Shown one piece after another: positions 22,425-31,037 of a stretch of 31,037 nucleotides of DNA (positions are counted from its first letter, which is position 1; each line of letters begins with the position of its first letter). The notes beneath the pieces are model-generated. The model was not told where the DNA came from, did not search any database, and saw nothing but the letters and a program-made list of their open reading frames with translations. This stretch comes from Trueperaceae bacterium. Its GTDB lineage: Bacteria; Deinococcota; Deinococci; Deinococcales; Trueperaceae. The position numbers and the translations under genes were made by a program. Location of the stretch: positions 1 to 31,037 of the forward strand of contig SLSQ01000211.1 of the NCBI GenBank assembly GCA_007130355.1, given 5' to 3'.

Positions 22425-22882
22425 GGCCGGACGGCGCCGGAGGCCGGCTCGACCAGTTCGATCAGCACGCCTCCGACGCTGCGGGGGTGCAGGAAGGCGA
22501 CCCGGCTGCCGGCCCGTCCGGGACGAGGGACGACGTCGATCGGCCGCAAGCCCGAGGAGACCGCCGCCTCGAGGGCGTGCCGGACGTCCGCGACGCGGAA
22601 CGCGAGGTGGTGCAGGCCCGGGCCGCGGGAGGCCAGGAACCGGCCCACCGGGGTGTCCGCCGCGAGGGGCGCGAGCAGCTCGATGGTGCCGGCTCCGGTG
22701 TCGAGGAGGCGCACGCGGACCCCCTGATCGGGCACCTCCTCGTCCTCGACCGATCGGACGCCGAGCGCCGCGTACGGCGCCTGGCCGGCGTCCAGGTCGG
22801 GCACGGCGATGCCGACGTGATCGATTCCCAGCACCCCCGGCAGGCCTCGAGCCGCCGAAGCGTGCGTCGCCGCGCCGCTCAC
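22421..22882 (-). CDS. mce: Methylmalonyl-CoA epimerase
   Basis: A 153-residue VOC-fold protein. IDHVGIAVPDL holds the first metal His, ELLAPLAADTPVGRFL and GLHHLAFRV the second His, and AFLHPRSVGGVLIELVE the Glu ligand; the last phrase is a hallmark of methylmalonyl-CoA epimerase. It converts (S)- to (R)-methylmalonyl-CoA for the mutase step of propionate and odd-chain or branched amino-acid breakdown. Mutase and carboxylase genes are not in the window. GTG at 22882 overlaps the asparaginase stop, and its own stop overlaps the VanZ-like start, both as GTGA. Confidence 0.9.
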   Translation of the reverse strand: MSGAATHASAARGLPGVLGIDHVGIAVPDLDAGQAPYAALGVRSVEDEEVPDQGVRVRLLDTGAGTIELLAPLAADTPVGRFLASRGPGLHHLAFRVADVRHALEAAVSSGLRPIDVVPRPGRAGSRVAFLHPRSVGGVLIELVEPASGAVRP

Positions 22883-23928
22883 GCCGGTCCGAACGCGCGG
22901 GCGGCGGCCACGGTCCGTTCGCCGCGCAGGTCGGCGGTCATGCCGGCGCGAACGCGACCCGGATCGTCGTGTCGGGAGCAGAGCACGAGGAGCTTCGTGA
23001 GCGCCGCTTCGGCGGTCATGTCGCCGCCGGGAAGCACGCCGGCGTCCAACAGCGGACCGGCGGAGGCGTAGCGCTCCATGTCGACGCCGCCGCGCAGGCA
23101 CTGGGTGACGGCGGTGACCACCACGCCCCGCTCCGTCGCCTCGGAGAGCGCGGCGATCAGATCGCGGTCCCGCCCCGGTCCGTTGCCGGTGCCGTACGTC
23201 TCGAGCACCAGGCCGCGGACCGGTCGGTCCAGCACCCGGCGCACCACCGTCCCGTCGATGCCGGGGAAGAGCCTCAGCGCCACGACCGGCACGGACGAGA
23301 GCGGCGCGCAGCGCAACGCCCCCGATCCCTTCGGGAGCAGCAGCTCTCGGTTCCAGACCAGGTCGGCGCCCACCTCGGCGAGGGGCGGCAGGTTCGGACT
23401 CGCGAACGCTCCGAAGCCGGTGGCGGAGACCTTGGTCGCGCGGTTGCCGCGCAGCAGGTCGCCGTGGAGGTAGGTCGCGACCTCGGCGAGCCGTGGATCG
23501 GTCGCGAGTTGAAGGGCGGCGACCAGGTTCTCGCGGGCGTCGGTGCGCGCCCGGACCAGCGGGATCTGCGAACCGGTCACGATCACCGGCCGGTCCAGCT
23601 CCTCGAGCAGGAAGGAGAGGGCCGAGGCGGTGTACGCCAAGGTGTCGGTCCCGTGCACGACGACGCAGCCGGCATGGCCGCCGAGCCGGTCCCGGATCGT
23701 CTCGGCGATCCGCCGCCAGTCGGAGGGGCGCATCTCGGCGCTGTCGAGGAGCGGATCGAGTTCGACGACCGTGACCTGGGGCATCTCGGCGTCGTGGAGT
23801 TCGGGCATCTCCGCGACGGCGCGCGCCAGGGCGCCGGGCGACGGCGCCCAGCGACCGTCCGGTCCGGGCAGCATCCCGAGGGTGCCGCCGGCGTGGAGGA
23901 GCAGCACCGACTTCGCGTCCGTCGTCAT
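22879..23928 (-). CDS. L-asparaginase, cytoplasmic-type (no signal peptide)
   Basis: A 349-residue member of the asparaginase/glutaminase family. LLHAGGTLGM supplies the first catalytic Thr, and VVHGTDTLAYTASALSFLL the second Thr with its Asp. VTGSQIPLVRARTDARENL, VLETYGTGNGP and TQCLRGGVDMERYA follow as in type I asparaginases. It hydrolyses asparagine to aspartate and ammonia. ATG at 23928 is preferred over an upstream in-frame ATG because a TAGCCT box (23937-23942, minus strand) lies eight bases before it with no ribosome binding site. It is the first gene of the asparaginase-epimerase-VanZ-proC operon. Gene name (ansA) would be reasonable but is not certain. Confidence 0.92.
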   Translation of the reverse strand: MTTDAKSVLLLHAGGTLGMLPGPDGRWAPSPGALARAVAEMPELHDAEMPQVTVVELDPLLDSAEMRPSDWRRIAETIRDRLGGHAGCVVVHGTDTLAYTASALSFLLEELDRPVIVTGSQIPLVRARTDARENLVAALQLATDPRLAEVATYLHGDLLRGNRATKVSATGFGAFASPNLPPLAEVGADLVWNRELLLPKGSGALRCAPLSSVPVVALRLFPGIDGTVVRRVLDRPVRGLVLETYGTGNGPGRDRDLIAALSEATERGVVVTAVTQCLRGGVDMERYASAGPLLDAGVLPGGDMTAEAALTKLLVLCSRHDDPGRVRAGMTADLRGERTVAAARAFGPA

Positions 23929-23936
23929 CGTGGCGG

Positions 23937-23998
23937 AGGCTACCACCGCCGAGCGGCGCGCCCGAGAACGGCCGGCCGGGCCCTTCGGGTGCTACCCT
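23937..23998. promoter_or_regulatory. Back-to-back leaderless promoters
   Basis: On the minus strand TAGCCT (23937-23942) lies eight bases before the asparaginase ATG. On the plus strand TACCCT (23993-23998) lies eight bases before the GTG of the PH-domain gene. Neither gene has a ribosome binding site, and neither has a convincing -35 hexamer. Confidence 0.55.
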
Positions 23999-24006
23999 CG
24001 AAGGCC

Positions 24007-24522
24007 GTGAGCGACGCTTCGCACCGGAACCAGTCGCGTCCGCCCGTCGGGCGGGAGCGCACGCCGGAGACGGTCCGCGTGCCGGCCCGGGTCGACCTGT
24101 GGCTGGTCGCCCTGGCGCTGGCGGCGGCGGTCGGACTGATGGCCCTGGTGGTGCCGGTCGCGGGCGCGGACGCGGTGCCGTGGCCGCTCCGGGCGGCGGT
24201 GGTCGCGATGGCGGCCGGAACGGTCGCCCTGCTCGCCTCGGTCACCGTCCCGGTCCGCTACGCGTTCGACCGGCACGGGATCCGGATCCGGTCCGGCTGG
24301 CTTCGGTTCTACCTCGCCTACGACGACCTGGTCCGGGCGGACAATGTCGTCGGCGGGCTTCAGGGTCCGTCGTGGTCGCTCGTCCGGGTGCGCCTCGCGC
24401 TCCGGGGCGGCGTCCGGGTCGAGATCGCGCCTCGCGACCGGGAGGCGTTCCTGGACGCCCTGCACGAGCGGGTCGGGCGCGGGCGACGCGGCCCCGACGG
24501 CTGGACCGCCGACGACGCCTGA
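24007..24522 (+). CDS. Membrane protein with bacterial PH-like domain
   Basis: A 171-residue protein with a charged N-terminus, two membrane helices (about residues 35-55 and 62-80), and a C-terminal PH-like domain: YAFDRHGIRIRSG, FYLAYDDLVRADNVV, SLVRVRLALRGG and IAPRDREAFLDAL. This fits the short bacterial PH family (bPH_4 type) with a two-helix hairpin anchor. No molecular function is known for most members. GTG at 24007 follows the leaderless TACCCT box. It is monocistronic and convergent with the arginine operon. Confidence 0.8.
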   Translation: MSDASHRNQSRPPVGRERTPETVRVPARVDLWLVALALAAAVGLMALVVPVAGADAVPWPLRAAVVAMAAGTVALLASVTVPVRYAFDRHGIRIRSGWLRFYLAYDDLVRADNVVGGLQGPSWSLVRVRLALRGGVRVEIAPRDREAFLDALHERVGRGRRGPDGWTADDA

Positions 24523-24561
24523 GTCCGAACGCTCGCGGGCGGCGTGCCGGGCCGGACCGGT

Positions 24562-25170
24562 TCAGCGGATACCGGGCGGTACCTGCGTCGGCGGCGGTTC
24601 GGGCAGGTCGACCGGTTCGGGCACGCCGTCGAGGCGCTTGACCACGCCGTTCTCGTTGCAGCCGACGAAGAACGGGCAGCGGAGGCACTCCGACCAGACG
24701 CGCGGGTGCAGGTCGCGGGTCTTGTCGATCAGCCGGTAGCCGCACCGCTCGAAGAAGCCGACCTCGTACGTCCAGGCGAAGACGGTCGGGATGCCGACGG
24801 CGCGGGCCTCCTCCTCGCACCGTTCCACCAGGGCGCGTCCGACGCCGCGGGCCTGGACCCCGTCGGCGACGGCCAGGCCGCGGATCTCGGCGATGTCGCC
24901 CCAGAGGACGTGCAGGGCGGCGTTGCCGGCGAACGTCGCGGTGCCGCCTGCGTCGACCGTCTCGGCGACGAAGAAGTCCTTGACGTTCTCGTACAGGTTC
25001 GGCATCGGCCGCACGAGCATACGGCCCCGGTTCGCCCAGAACGCGATCGTGTCGTAGATCCGAGGCACGTCGGCCGGGCGCGCCGGCCGGACCCGCACGT
25101 CGTCGGGAGCGGACGCCGGGGACGATCCGTCCGGCGCTCGCCGTGCGTCGGGCCCGACCAGGTCGGTCAC
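24562..25170 (-). CDS. argA: Short-form N-acetylglutamate synthase (GNAT), argA-like
   Basis: A 202-residue GNAT protein. The phrases VRPARPADVPRIYD, LYENVKDFFVAE, ALHVLWGDIAEIRGLAV, VQARGVGRALVERCEE and FAWTYEVGFFERCGY line up well with the stand-alone N-acetylglutamate synthase known from Mycobacterium (Rv2747). It would acetylate glutamate to start arginine synthesis. Beyond the GNAT core is a Cys cluster, E-C-L-R-C-P-F-F-V-G-C-N-E, also known from related acetyltransferases and possibly structural or metal-binding. GTG at 25170 overlaps the argH stop (GTGA), so first and last steps of the pathway are coupled here. The substrate remains an inference from similarity and context. Confidence 0.82.
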   Translation of the reverse strand: MTDLVGPDARRAPDGSSPASAPDDVRVRPARPADVPRIYDTIAFWANRGRMLVRPMPNLYENVKDFFVAETVDAGGTATFAGNAALHVLWGDIAEIRGLAVADGVQARGVGRALVERCEEEARAVGIPTVFAWTYEVGFFERCGYRLIDKTRDLHPRVWSECLRCPFFVGCNENGVVKRLDGVPEPVDLPEPPPTQVPPGIR

Positions 25171-26603
25171 GGCTCCGGCGCTCCCGGGTCGGACGTTCCG
25201 GGGCCGGGCTCGTGATCGTCGCCGAGCTCGCGGCGGAGCTCGAGGATCCGTGCCCGGACGCGCTCGTGGCCGGTCCCGCCGTACACGTCGCGCTGACCGA
25301 CCACCGTCTCGAGCGCGAGGGCGTCGAACGCCGCCTCGTCGATCCGCGGATCGACCGCCCGCATCTCCTCGAGCGACAGCTCCTCGAGCGGTACGCCCCG
25401 TTCGAGCGCGTGGGCGACCAGGCGCCCGACGACGTCGTGCGCCTCGCGGAACGGCACCCCGTTCTTGGCGAGATGATCCGCGAGGTCGGTGGCGTTCGAG
25501 TAGGCGTCCGCCGCCGCGGCGCGCATCCGCTCGGCGTTCGGTTCGAGGAGGCGGACCGTCTCTGCCTGCAGGGCGAGGCACGCCCGCAGCGTCGCTACCG
25601 CGTCGAACACACCCTCCTTGTCCTCCTGCATGTCCTTGTTGTACGCCAGCGGCAGGCCCTTCATCACCGTCAGCAGGCCCATCAGCGCACCGTAGACCCG
25701 GCCGGTCTTGCCGCGGATCAGCTCGCTGACGTCGGGGTTCTTCTTCTGCGGCATGATCGAGCTTCCGGTGGTGTGGCTGTCCGGCAGCGAGACGAACCCG
25801 AACTCGCGGCTCGACCAGAGGATCAGCTCCTCGGAGATGCGGCTCAGGTGCATCATGCAGGTCGCGGCGGCGGCCAGGAACTCGATCGCGAAGTCGCGGT
25901 CGCTGACGGCGTCGAGCGAGTTCGCCGCCGGCCGCGCGAAGCCGAGCAGCTCGGCGGTGCGGTGCCGGTCGATCGGGAAGGTGGTGCCCGCCAGCGCCCC
26001 CGCGCCGAGCGGACTCTCGTCCATGCGGGCGAGGGCGTCGGCGAGCCGGCCCTCGTCGCGGGCCAGCATCTCCTGCCAGGCGAGCAGGTGGTGCGAGAAG
26101 AGGACCGGCTGGGCGACCTGCAGGTGCGTGTAGCCGGGCAGGATCACCCCGAAGTGCCGGTCGGCGGCCGCGACCAGCGCCCGCCGGTTCCGGCGCAGCA
26201 GTTCGATCAGGGTGCGGATCTGCCGCTTCAGCCAGAGCCGCAGGTCGGTCGCGACCTGGTCGTTGCGGCTGCGGGCGGTGTGCAGCGTCCCGCCGACCGG
26301 GCCGATCCGTTCGGTGAGCGCCGCCTCGAGGTTCATGTGGACGTCCTCGAGCGCCACCTGGAAGTCGAAGCGATCCGCCGCGACGTCGCCGCGGAGCGCT
26401 TCGAGCCCCTCGACCAACCTCCGCGCGTCCGCCTCCGGCACGATGCCGCGTTCGCCGAGCATGGTGGCGTGCGCGACGGAGCCGTCGATGTCGTCGAGCG
26501 CCAGCTCGCGATCGACGTCGATCGAAGCGTTGAACGCCTGCACCAGGGCGTCGGTATCCTGGGCGAAGCGCCCACCCCACATCCGTTTCGGGCCGCCGCT
26601 CAC
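25167..26603 (-). CDS. argH: Argininosuccinate lyase
   Basis: Splits argininosuccinate into arginine and fumarate, the last step of arginine synthesis. A 478-residue member of the fumarase/aspartase superfamily with MWGGRFAQDTD at the N-terminus, LHTARSRNDQVATDLRLW, GYTHLQVAQPV, DFAIEFL and the signature loop GSSIMPQKKNPD carrying the catalytic Ser. Length is normal (about 460-480). GTG at 26603 overlaps the stop of the GNAT gene, and its stop overlaps argA, both as GTGA. Confidence 0.97.
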   Translation of the reverse strand: MSGGPKRMWGGRFAQDTDALVQAFNASIDVDRELALDDIDGSVAHATMLGERGIVPEADARRLVEGLEALRGDVAADRFDFQVALEDVHMNLEAALTERIGPVGGTLHTARSRNDQVATDLRLWLKRQIRTLIELLRRNRRALVAAADRHFGVILPGYTHLQVAQPVLFSHHLLAWQEMLARDEGRLADALARMDESPLGAGALAGTTFPIDRHRTAELLGFARPAANSLDAVSDRDFAIEFLAAAATCMMHLSRISEELILWSSREFGFVSLPDSHTTGSSIMPQKKNPDVSELIRGKTGRVYGALMGLLTVMKGLPLAYNKDMQEDKEGVFDAVATLRACLALQAETVRLLEPNAERMRAAAADAYSNATDLADHLAKNGVPFREAHDVVGRLVAHALERGVPLEELSLEEMRAVDPRIDEAAFDALALETVVGQRDVYGGTGHERVRARILELRRELGDDHEPGPGTSDPGAPEP

Positions 26604-27171
26604 GCCACGCTCCCCGGCGCCACGCTCCCCGGCTGTCGCTGCCAGGTGCCGCCCACCCGCTTCGCGACCACCGTGGCGTCGCCGAGGTCGGGCAGGTCCG
26701 CTTCGGCGTGCAGACGGCGGGCCTCGCCGTCGTCCGCCTCGCGGTAGCCGAGGCGCCGGTAGTACGGAAGGCGCGACGGATCGTGCACCGCCACCGTCAG
26801 GGTCGGTACGTTGCGCTTGATGGCGAGCGCCTCGAGCTTCGTCATCAGCCAGCGGCCGAACCCCTGCTCGCGCGCCTCCGGTCGCGTCGCGACGGTGTCG
26901 ACGAGCCAGCCGCCGCCGGCCCAGCGCCAGCGGACGGCGCAGAGCGGCGCCCGCGCAGCGTCCTCGAGCACGATCGCGCCGCCGTGCTCGATCCAGTCGC
27001 GCATGGCGTCCAGGTCCTCGGTCCAGGGAATCTCGCCCACGTCGTCCGCGGCGTGCGCGGCGCGCCACAGCTCGAGCAGCGCGGGCGCGTCCGATTCGCC
27101 CGCCCAGCGGAGGCGGGCGGCCTGGTAGGCGCGGCCGCTGCCGACCGCCTCCGGACCGTTCGCGCGGTGGG

Positions 27172-27175
<4 letters not shown>
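26600..27175 (-). CDS. GNAT acetyltransferase inside the arginine operon
   Basis: A 191-residue single-domain GNAT protein. ARLRWAGESDAPALLELW opens the fold, and VDTVATRPEAREQGFGRWLMTKLE is the acetyl-CoA binding motif, followed by VAVHDPSRLPYYRRLGYREAD. It is clearly different from the argA-like GNAT two genes on. Its place between argG and argH, with GTGA overlaps on both sides, suggests an arginine-related role, but the substrate cannot be told. The C-terminus repeats P-G-S-V-A twice, from a short tandem duplication near 26602-26632. Confidence 0.85.
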
Positions 27176-28401
<1,226 letters not shown>

Positions 28402-28423
28402 GGTGCCTCCTGAAGACGCGAAG

Positions 28424-28513
28424 GCCCACGAACGCTCGGGCACGCCGACGCGGGACGCGGTTCCGCTCGCGGTGGAGCGGGCGTCAGCGGCGTCGGGAGC
28501 GGGGTTCGTGGGC
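28424..28513 (-). promoter_or_regulatory. Structured argG leader, candidate arginine attenuator
   Basis: The leader RNA can fold into one long hairpin. Outer stem: ten perfect pairs, 28504-28513 with 28424-28433. Then four pairs (28497-28500 with 28434-28437), six pairs (28491-28496 with 28445-28450), and an apical hairpin of six pairs (28475-28480 with 28463-28468). The 5' arm contains codons 5-13 of the short Arg-rich frame, so a ribosome paused there would break the stems. The 3' arm ends 12 bases before the argG ribosome binding site. The pairing is read directly; the regulatory role is inferred. Confidence 0.55.
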
Positions 28514-28525
28514 AGCGTGGTTCAT
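28484..28525 (-). CDS. Candidate argG leader peptide, Arg-rich (13 residues)
   Basis: A short frame in the argG leader reads M-N-H-A-A-H-E-P-R-S-R-R-R-stop, with four Arg among its last five codons (CGC, TCC, CGA, CGC, CGC, then TGA). It starts with ATG about 45 bases after the predicted transcription start and ends 82 bases before argG. No good ribosome binding site precedes it, which is the main weakness. A run of codons for the pathway's end product just before a stop, inside a hairpin arm, is the classic layout of attenuation leader peptides. Chance must be considered because Arg codons are common in out-of-frame reading of such GC-rich DNA. Confidence 0.5.
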   Translation of the reverse strand: MNHAAHEPRSRRR

Positions 28526-28575
28526 GATCGCGGGTCGCGCTGCAACGGTATGCAACCGCGACGATAACGTTGCGC

Positions 28576-28604
28576 AATCTAGCACCGCGGTCGACCCCGG
28601 TCAA
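28576..28604 (-). promoter_or_regulatory. argG operon promoter
   Basis: On the minus strand TTGACC (28599-28604) and TAGATT (28576-28581) are exactly 17 bases apart. The -35 box covers the stop codon of the EamA gene. A palindrome TTGCGCAA (28570-28577) touches the -10 box and may be a repressor site. Two direct copies of TGCAAC (28541-28546 and 28551-28556) lie one helical turn apart just downstream. Confidence 0.8.
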
Positions 28605-29515
28605 GCGGCAGGCGGACCGTCGTCGCCGGCGTCGGCCGCGCTCCGCGGACGCGCTCCGGAGGCGGCGGCGCAGGCGAGGACCACGGCCGCGCCGACCAGG
28701 CCGAGCGCGCCCAACCGCTCGCCGAACAGGGTCCAGGCGAGCGCTCCCGCCACCACCGGCTCGATCGTCGCGACCACCACCGCCCGCGACGACTCGGTCC
28801 GCGCCAGCCCGATTCCGTACGCCAGGTAGGCGCCGTACGTCGACGCCAGCGCCACCGCCGCCAGCAGCGCCCACGCCGTCGCCGACTTCGGCGACCAGTC
28901 CACGAACGGCGCGATCCCCACCGCCCCCACCAGCAGGGCCGTCGCGTACAGGCGGACGGGCGACGATCGCGCCTGCAGCCGCTTGCCGAGCAGGTAGTAG
29001 GACGCGTACGCGCCGCCGGCCGCCAGGCCCCAGGCGAGCGCGCCCGGCGTGGCGCGCACGCCTTCGCCCTGCCCGCTCGCGACCAGCGCCACCCCCGCCA
29101 TCGATCCGGCGGCCAGCAGCCAGCGCCGCCGGTTCGGACGTTCGCCCAGCACCGGCCCGGCGAGCGCCACCACCCACGCCGGCGCGGTGTAGAGGAGGAC
29201 GAAGGCGAGCGAGATCCCGCCCCGGTCGATCGCTTCGATCAGGGCGACGTAGAAGAGGGTCACGCCGACGAGCGCGAACGCCACCGTCCCGAGCGCGTCG
29301 CGCGGACGGAGGGGACCCAGCGCACCGGTCCACAGGGCGTGCGTCAGGAACGCCGTACCGCCGAACGCGGCGCGCCAGAAGGCGACTTCGGTCGGGTGGA
29401 GGCCCTCGGCGAGCAGGTACGCCCCGAACGGACCGAGGAGTCCCCAGGCGACCGCGGCGACGGCGATCCAGGCGAGCCCGTCCGCTCCGGAGCGGACGGG
29501 CGGGCGCGCCGCTAC
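28601..29515 (-). CDS. EamA-family (DMT) membrane exporter; no ordinary start codon
   Basis: About 300 residues with ten hydrophobic segments and two EamA repeats: GLAWIAVAAVAWGLLGPFGAYL and FWRAAFGGTAF in the first, WGLAAGGAYASYYLLGKRL and AYGIGLARTESSRAVVVATIEPVVA in the second. Such proteins export amino acids or other metabolites. The start is a problem: in this frame there is no ATG, GTG or TTG near the expected N-terminus; the first GTG lies about 70 codons inside and would remove two helices. A GTA at 29515 overlaps the TAG of the upstream gene exactly as the GTG codons do at the window's other coupled junctions, so I place the start there provisionally. A base-call error or a near-cognate start are both possible. 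Confidence 0.82.
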   Translation of the reverse strand, partial: VAARPPVRSGADGLAWIAVAAVAWGLLGPFGAYLLAEGLHPTEVAFWRAAFGGTAFLTHALWTGALGPLRPRDALGTVAFALVGVTLFYVALIEAIDRGGISLAFVLLYTAPAWVVALAGPVLGERPNRRRWLLAAGSMAGVALVASGQGEGVRATPGALAWGLAAGGAYASYYLLGKRLQARSSPVRLYATALLVGAVGIAPFVDWSPKSATAWALLAAVALASTYGAYLAYGIGLARTESSRAVVVATIEPVVAGALAWTLFGERLGALGLVGAAVVLACAAASGARPRSAADAGDDGPPAA

Positions 29516-31037
29516 GCCGACGGTCCCTTCCGCACGTCGGTCCGGACCGGCGCCGGGCGCAGGCCGTACGCCTTGGCGAGTTCCGGCTTCCGTTCGCGCA
29601 GCTGGCGCATGCGCCGCCGGTACGACTGCGCCTCGATCGCCCAGCCGATCAGACCGGCGAGGTAGATCCCGCCGAGCAGCGCCGCGTGGAGCCACGCGTC
29701 CAGTCCGAGCGCGGAGGCGCCGGTCGCCGCCAGCAGGGCGGCGTCGGCGCCGACCAGCGCCCACGGCACGAGCAGCAGGAGTCCCCACAGCTCGTCGAGG
29801 TGGCCCGAGCCGGGCACCGCCAGCGCTCCGACCGGGTAGGCGAGCGACCGTGGCGCGTCGCGCACCGCCGCCGGCCGGCGCAGCGGCAGGAACGCCGCGA
29901 TCGCCGCCACGAGCACGACGAACATCGCCGCCGCCGTCCACCAGGCGAACGCCGGCAGTCCGGCCGGTCGTGCCGCGCCGATCGCCTGCAGCGGCGACGT
30001 GAACGTCGCGCCGATCCGGTCGCGCCAGTCGCCGACGAGCGCGAACCGGTGCTGCTGAGGCGTCGGGACCGCCCAGACCTGGTCGGGACCGCCGTACGCC
30101 TCGTGGAACGGGGAGGGGTGGACCTCGCGACCGGTCCCCCAGCGGGCCACCGGCTCGCGCGGGTCGAGCCGCAACGCCTCTTCGAGCGCCGCGGTGCGCG
30201 CCTCGCCCGGTTCCGTCTCGAGCAGCGCCAGGTTCGTGCGGGCCCAGCCGATCGGACCGGCGGCGTCGAAGGCCCGCGCCGCCTCGGCGTCCCGTCCCTC
30301 CATCAGGGCGGCCAGGCCCCGGAGCGCCTCGGCATGCCCGTGCTCGCCGAGCTCGGCGAGGGTGGCGCGCGCGTCGGCGTTCGCGAGGGTGCCGGAGCTC
30401 AGGGCCCGGAAGCGCTCCTCGTCGGCCGTGCCCCAGGCGGCCAGGACCGCCTGCAGCGCCAGGACGACCAGGAGCGCCAGCGCCGCGACCTTCTCGGTCG
30501 TCGAGACGGTCCGCGGGACCCAGAGCCGGGACGCGGCCCACGGCCGCTGACCCCGCTCGCGCGCCTGGCGACGCAGCAGCGACTGGCCGCGCCAGACCTT
30601 GGCGAGGAGCACCAGCCAGGCCGCCCCGAAGGCGACCGCTAAGCCCGCCACGCCGGTCCAGCCGAGCCGGCCGAGCGCCACCGCGGCGCCGTCGATCCAG
30701 GCGGAGAGCCCGGCGTGCCGCAGCTCGCGGGCCCGGTCACGCCAGATGCGGGCCTCCTGCCGGTCGCCGGCGCCGCGCAGCGCGTCGGCGAAGCGCTCGA
30801 GCGCCACGATCGTCTCCGGAGCGGCCTCGCTCGCGGTGCGCCAGGCGAACGGCGCGAGGGGACGCGCCGCCGGTACGTCGCCCCGATCGAGCGCGGCGAC
30901 GAAGGCGTCGTGCGGAAGTCCGTACGCGCTGCGGAGAGCGGGGTCGCGCAGCAGGCGCGGGTCGTAACCCGCGGCGTACAGGTCGCGCAGGGCGGCGTTC
31001 ATGAGGACGCCGGCCGCGTCGGAGCGGTCGAGACGGA
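29512..31037 (-). CDS. Multi-spanning membrane protein of unknown function (partial, runs off the right edge)
   Basis: At least 508 codons without a stop. An ATG at 31002 gives 496 residues, but the frame stays open to the window edge with protein-like sequence (RLDRSDAAGVL before that Met), so the true start is probably outside. The visible layout is a soluble helical N-part, a membrane helix (GVAGLAVAFGAAWLVLLAKV), a second (VAALALLVVLALQAVLAAW), a soluble helical repeat region resembling TPR (AEALRGLAALMEGRDAEAARAFDAAG), a third helix (AWWTAAAMFVVLVAAIAAFL) and three or four more before a basic tail. No catalytic motif is seen. The stop overlaps the EamA frame by four bases. Confidence 0.75.
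   Translation of the reverse strand, partial: RLDRSDAAGVLMNAALRDLYAAGYDPRLLRDPALRSAYGLPHDAFVAALDRGDVPAARPLAPFAWRTASEAAPETIVALERFADALRGAGDRQEARIWRDRARELRHAGLSAWIDGAAVALGRLGWTGVAGLAVAFGAAWLVLLAKVWRGQSLLRRQARERGQRPWAASRLWVPRTVSTTEKVAALALLVVLALQAVLAAWGTADEERFRALSSGTLANADARATLAELGEHGHAEALRGLAALMEGRDAEAARAFDAAGPIGWARTNLALLETEPGEARTAALEEALRLDPREPVARWGTGREVHPSPFHEAYGGPDQVWAVPTPQQHRFALVGDWRDRIGATFTSPLQAIGAARPAGLPAFAWWTAAAMFVVLVAAIAAFLPLRRPAAVRDAPRSLAYPVGALAVPGSGHLDELWGLLLLVPWALVGADAALLAATGASALGLDAWLHAALLGGIYLAGLIGWAIEAQSYRRRMRQLRERKPELAKAYGLRPAPVRTDVRKGPSA

Noticed and set aside
28402..28570. T-box riboswitch in the argG leader (GAGCGGAACCGCG resembles the T-box core sequence).
   Set aside because: The match is incomplete (about 11 of 14), no Stem I with a specifier loop can be drawn in the short leader, and the sequence is better explained as part of the internal hairpin arms.

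Overview
This window is very GC-rich (by eye well over 70%) and densely coded: about 33 protein genes, two tRNA genes, no insertion sequence, no CRISPR array and no gene-free stretch longer than about 200 bases. Gene content and promoter style suggest a member of the Deinococcota, possibly the Truepera side. The main reasons are many starts that sit 5-8 bases after a TAnnnT box with no ribosome binding site (leaderless mRNAs, known to be common in Deinococcus), secreted proteins ending their signal in A-x-A-Q, and an argG-GNAT-argH-argA string. The lineage is an inference from the sequence alone; a high-GC actinobacterial-like lineage is the main alternative.

Left third (1-11.7 kb): a carbohydrate locus. 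Read leftward from about 9.2 kb it encodes an RbsA-type ABC ATPase, an RbsC-type permease, a periplasmic sugar-binding protein, a TIM-barrel sugar isomerase/epimerase, a Gfo/Idh/MocA dehydrogenase, xylose isomerase (xylA) and xylulokinase (xylB). A GNAT gene follows and runs off the left edge. A ROK-family repressor and a second Gfo/Idh/MocA dehydrogenase are read rightward from the same AT-rich control region. XylA and XylB feed the pentose phosphate pathway. The isomerase and two dehydrogenases imply that the imported compound is more than plain xylose.

Middle (11.7-20.6 kb): single genes and small operons. These are a MazG-like nucleotide pyrophosphohydrolase, an EAL-domain c-di-GMP phosphodiesterase, tRNA-Asn(GTT), a lipoprotein, a small helical protein, an amidase, a VUT/YhhQ-type transporter, tRNA-Pro(CGG), recX coupled to an orphan FtsX/LolC-type permease, a 3D-domain cell-wall protein, and an unusual tRNA-guanine transglycosylase. 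The transporter and the unusual Tgt may together mark queuine salvage.

Right third (20.6-31 kb): an operon asparaginase - methylmalonyl-CoA epimerase - VanZ-like - proC - secreted protein (leftward), a PH-domain membrane protein (rightward), and the arginine operon argG-GNAT-argH-argA (leftward). An EamA permease and a membrane protein truncated by the right edge lie behind argG. argG has a strong promoter and a structured leader carrying a 13-codon open frame that ends R-S-R-R-R-stop inside the 5' arm of a long hairpin. This looks like an arginine attenuator and is the most interesting signal in the window.

Ten gene junctions overlap by exactly four bases (nine GTGA, one ATGA). An eleventh has the same geometry but reads GTAG, leaving the EamA gene without an ordinary start codon.
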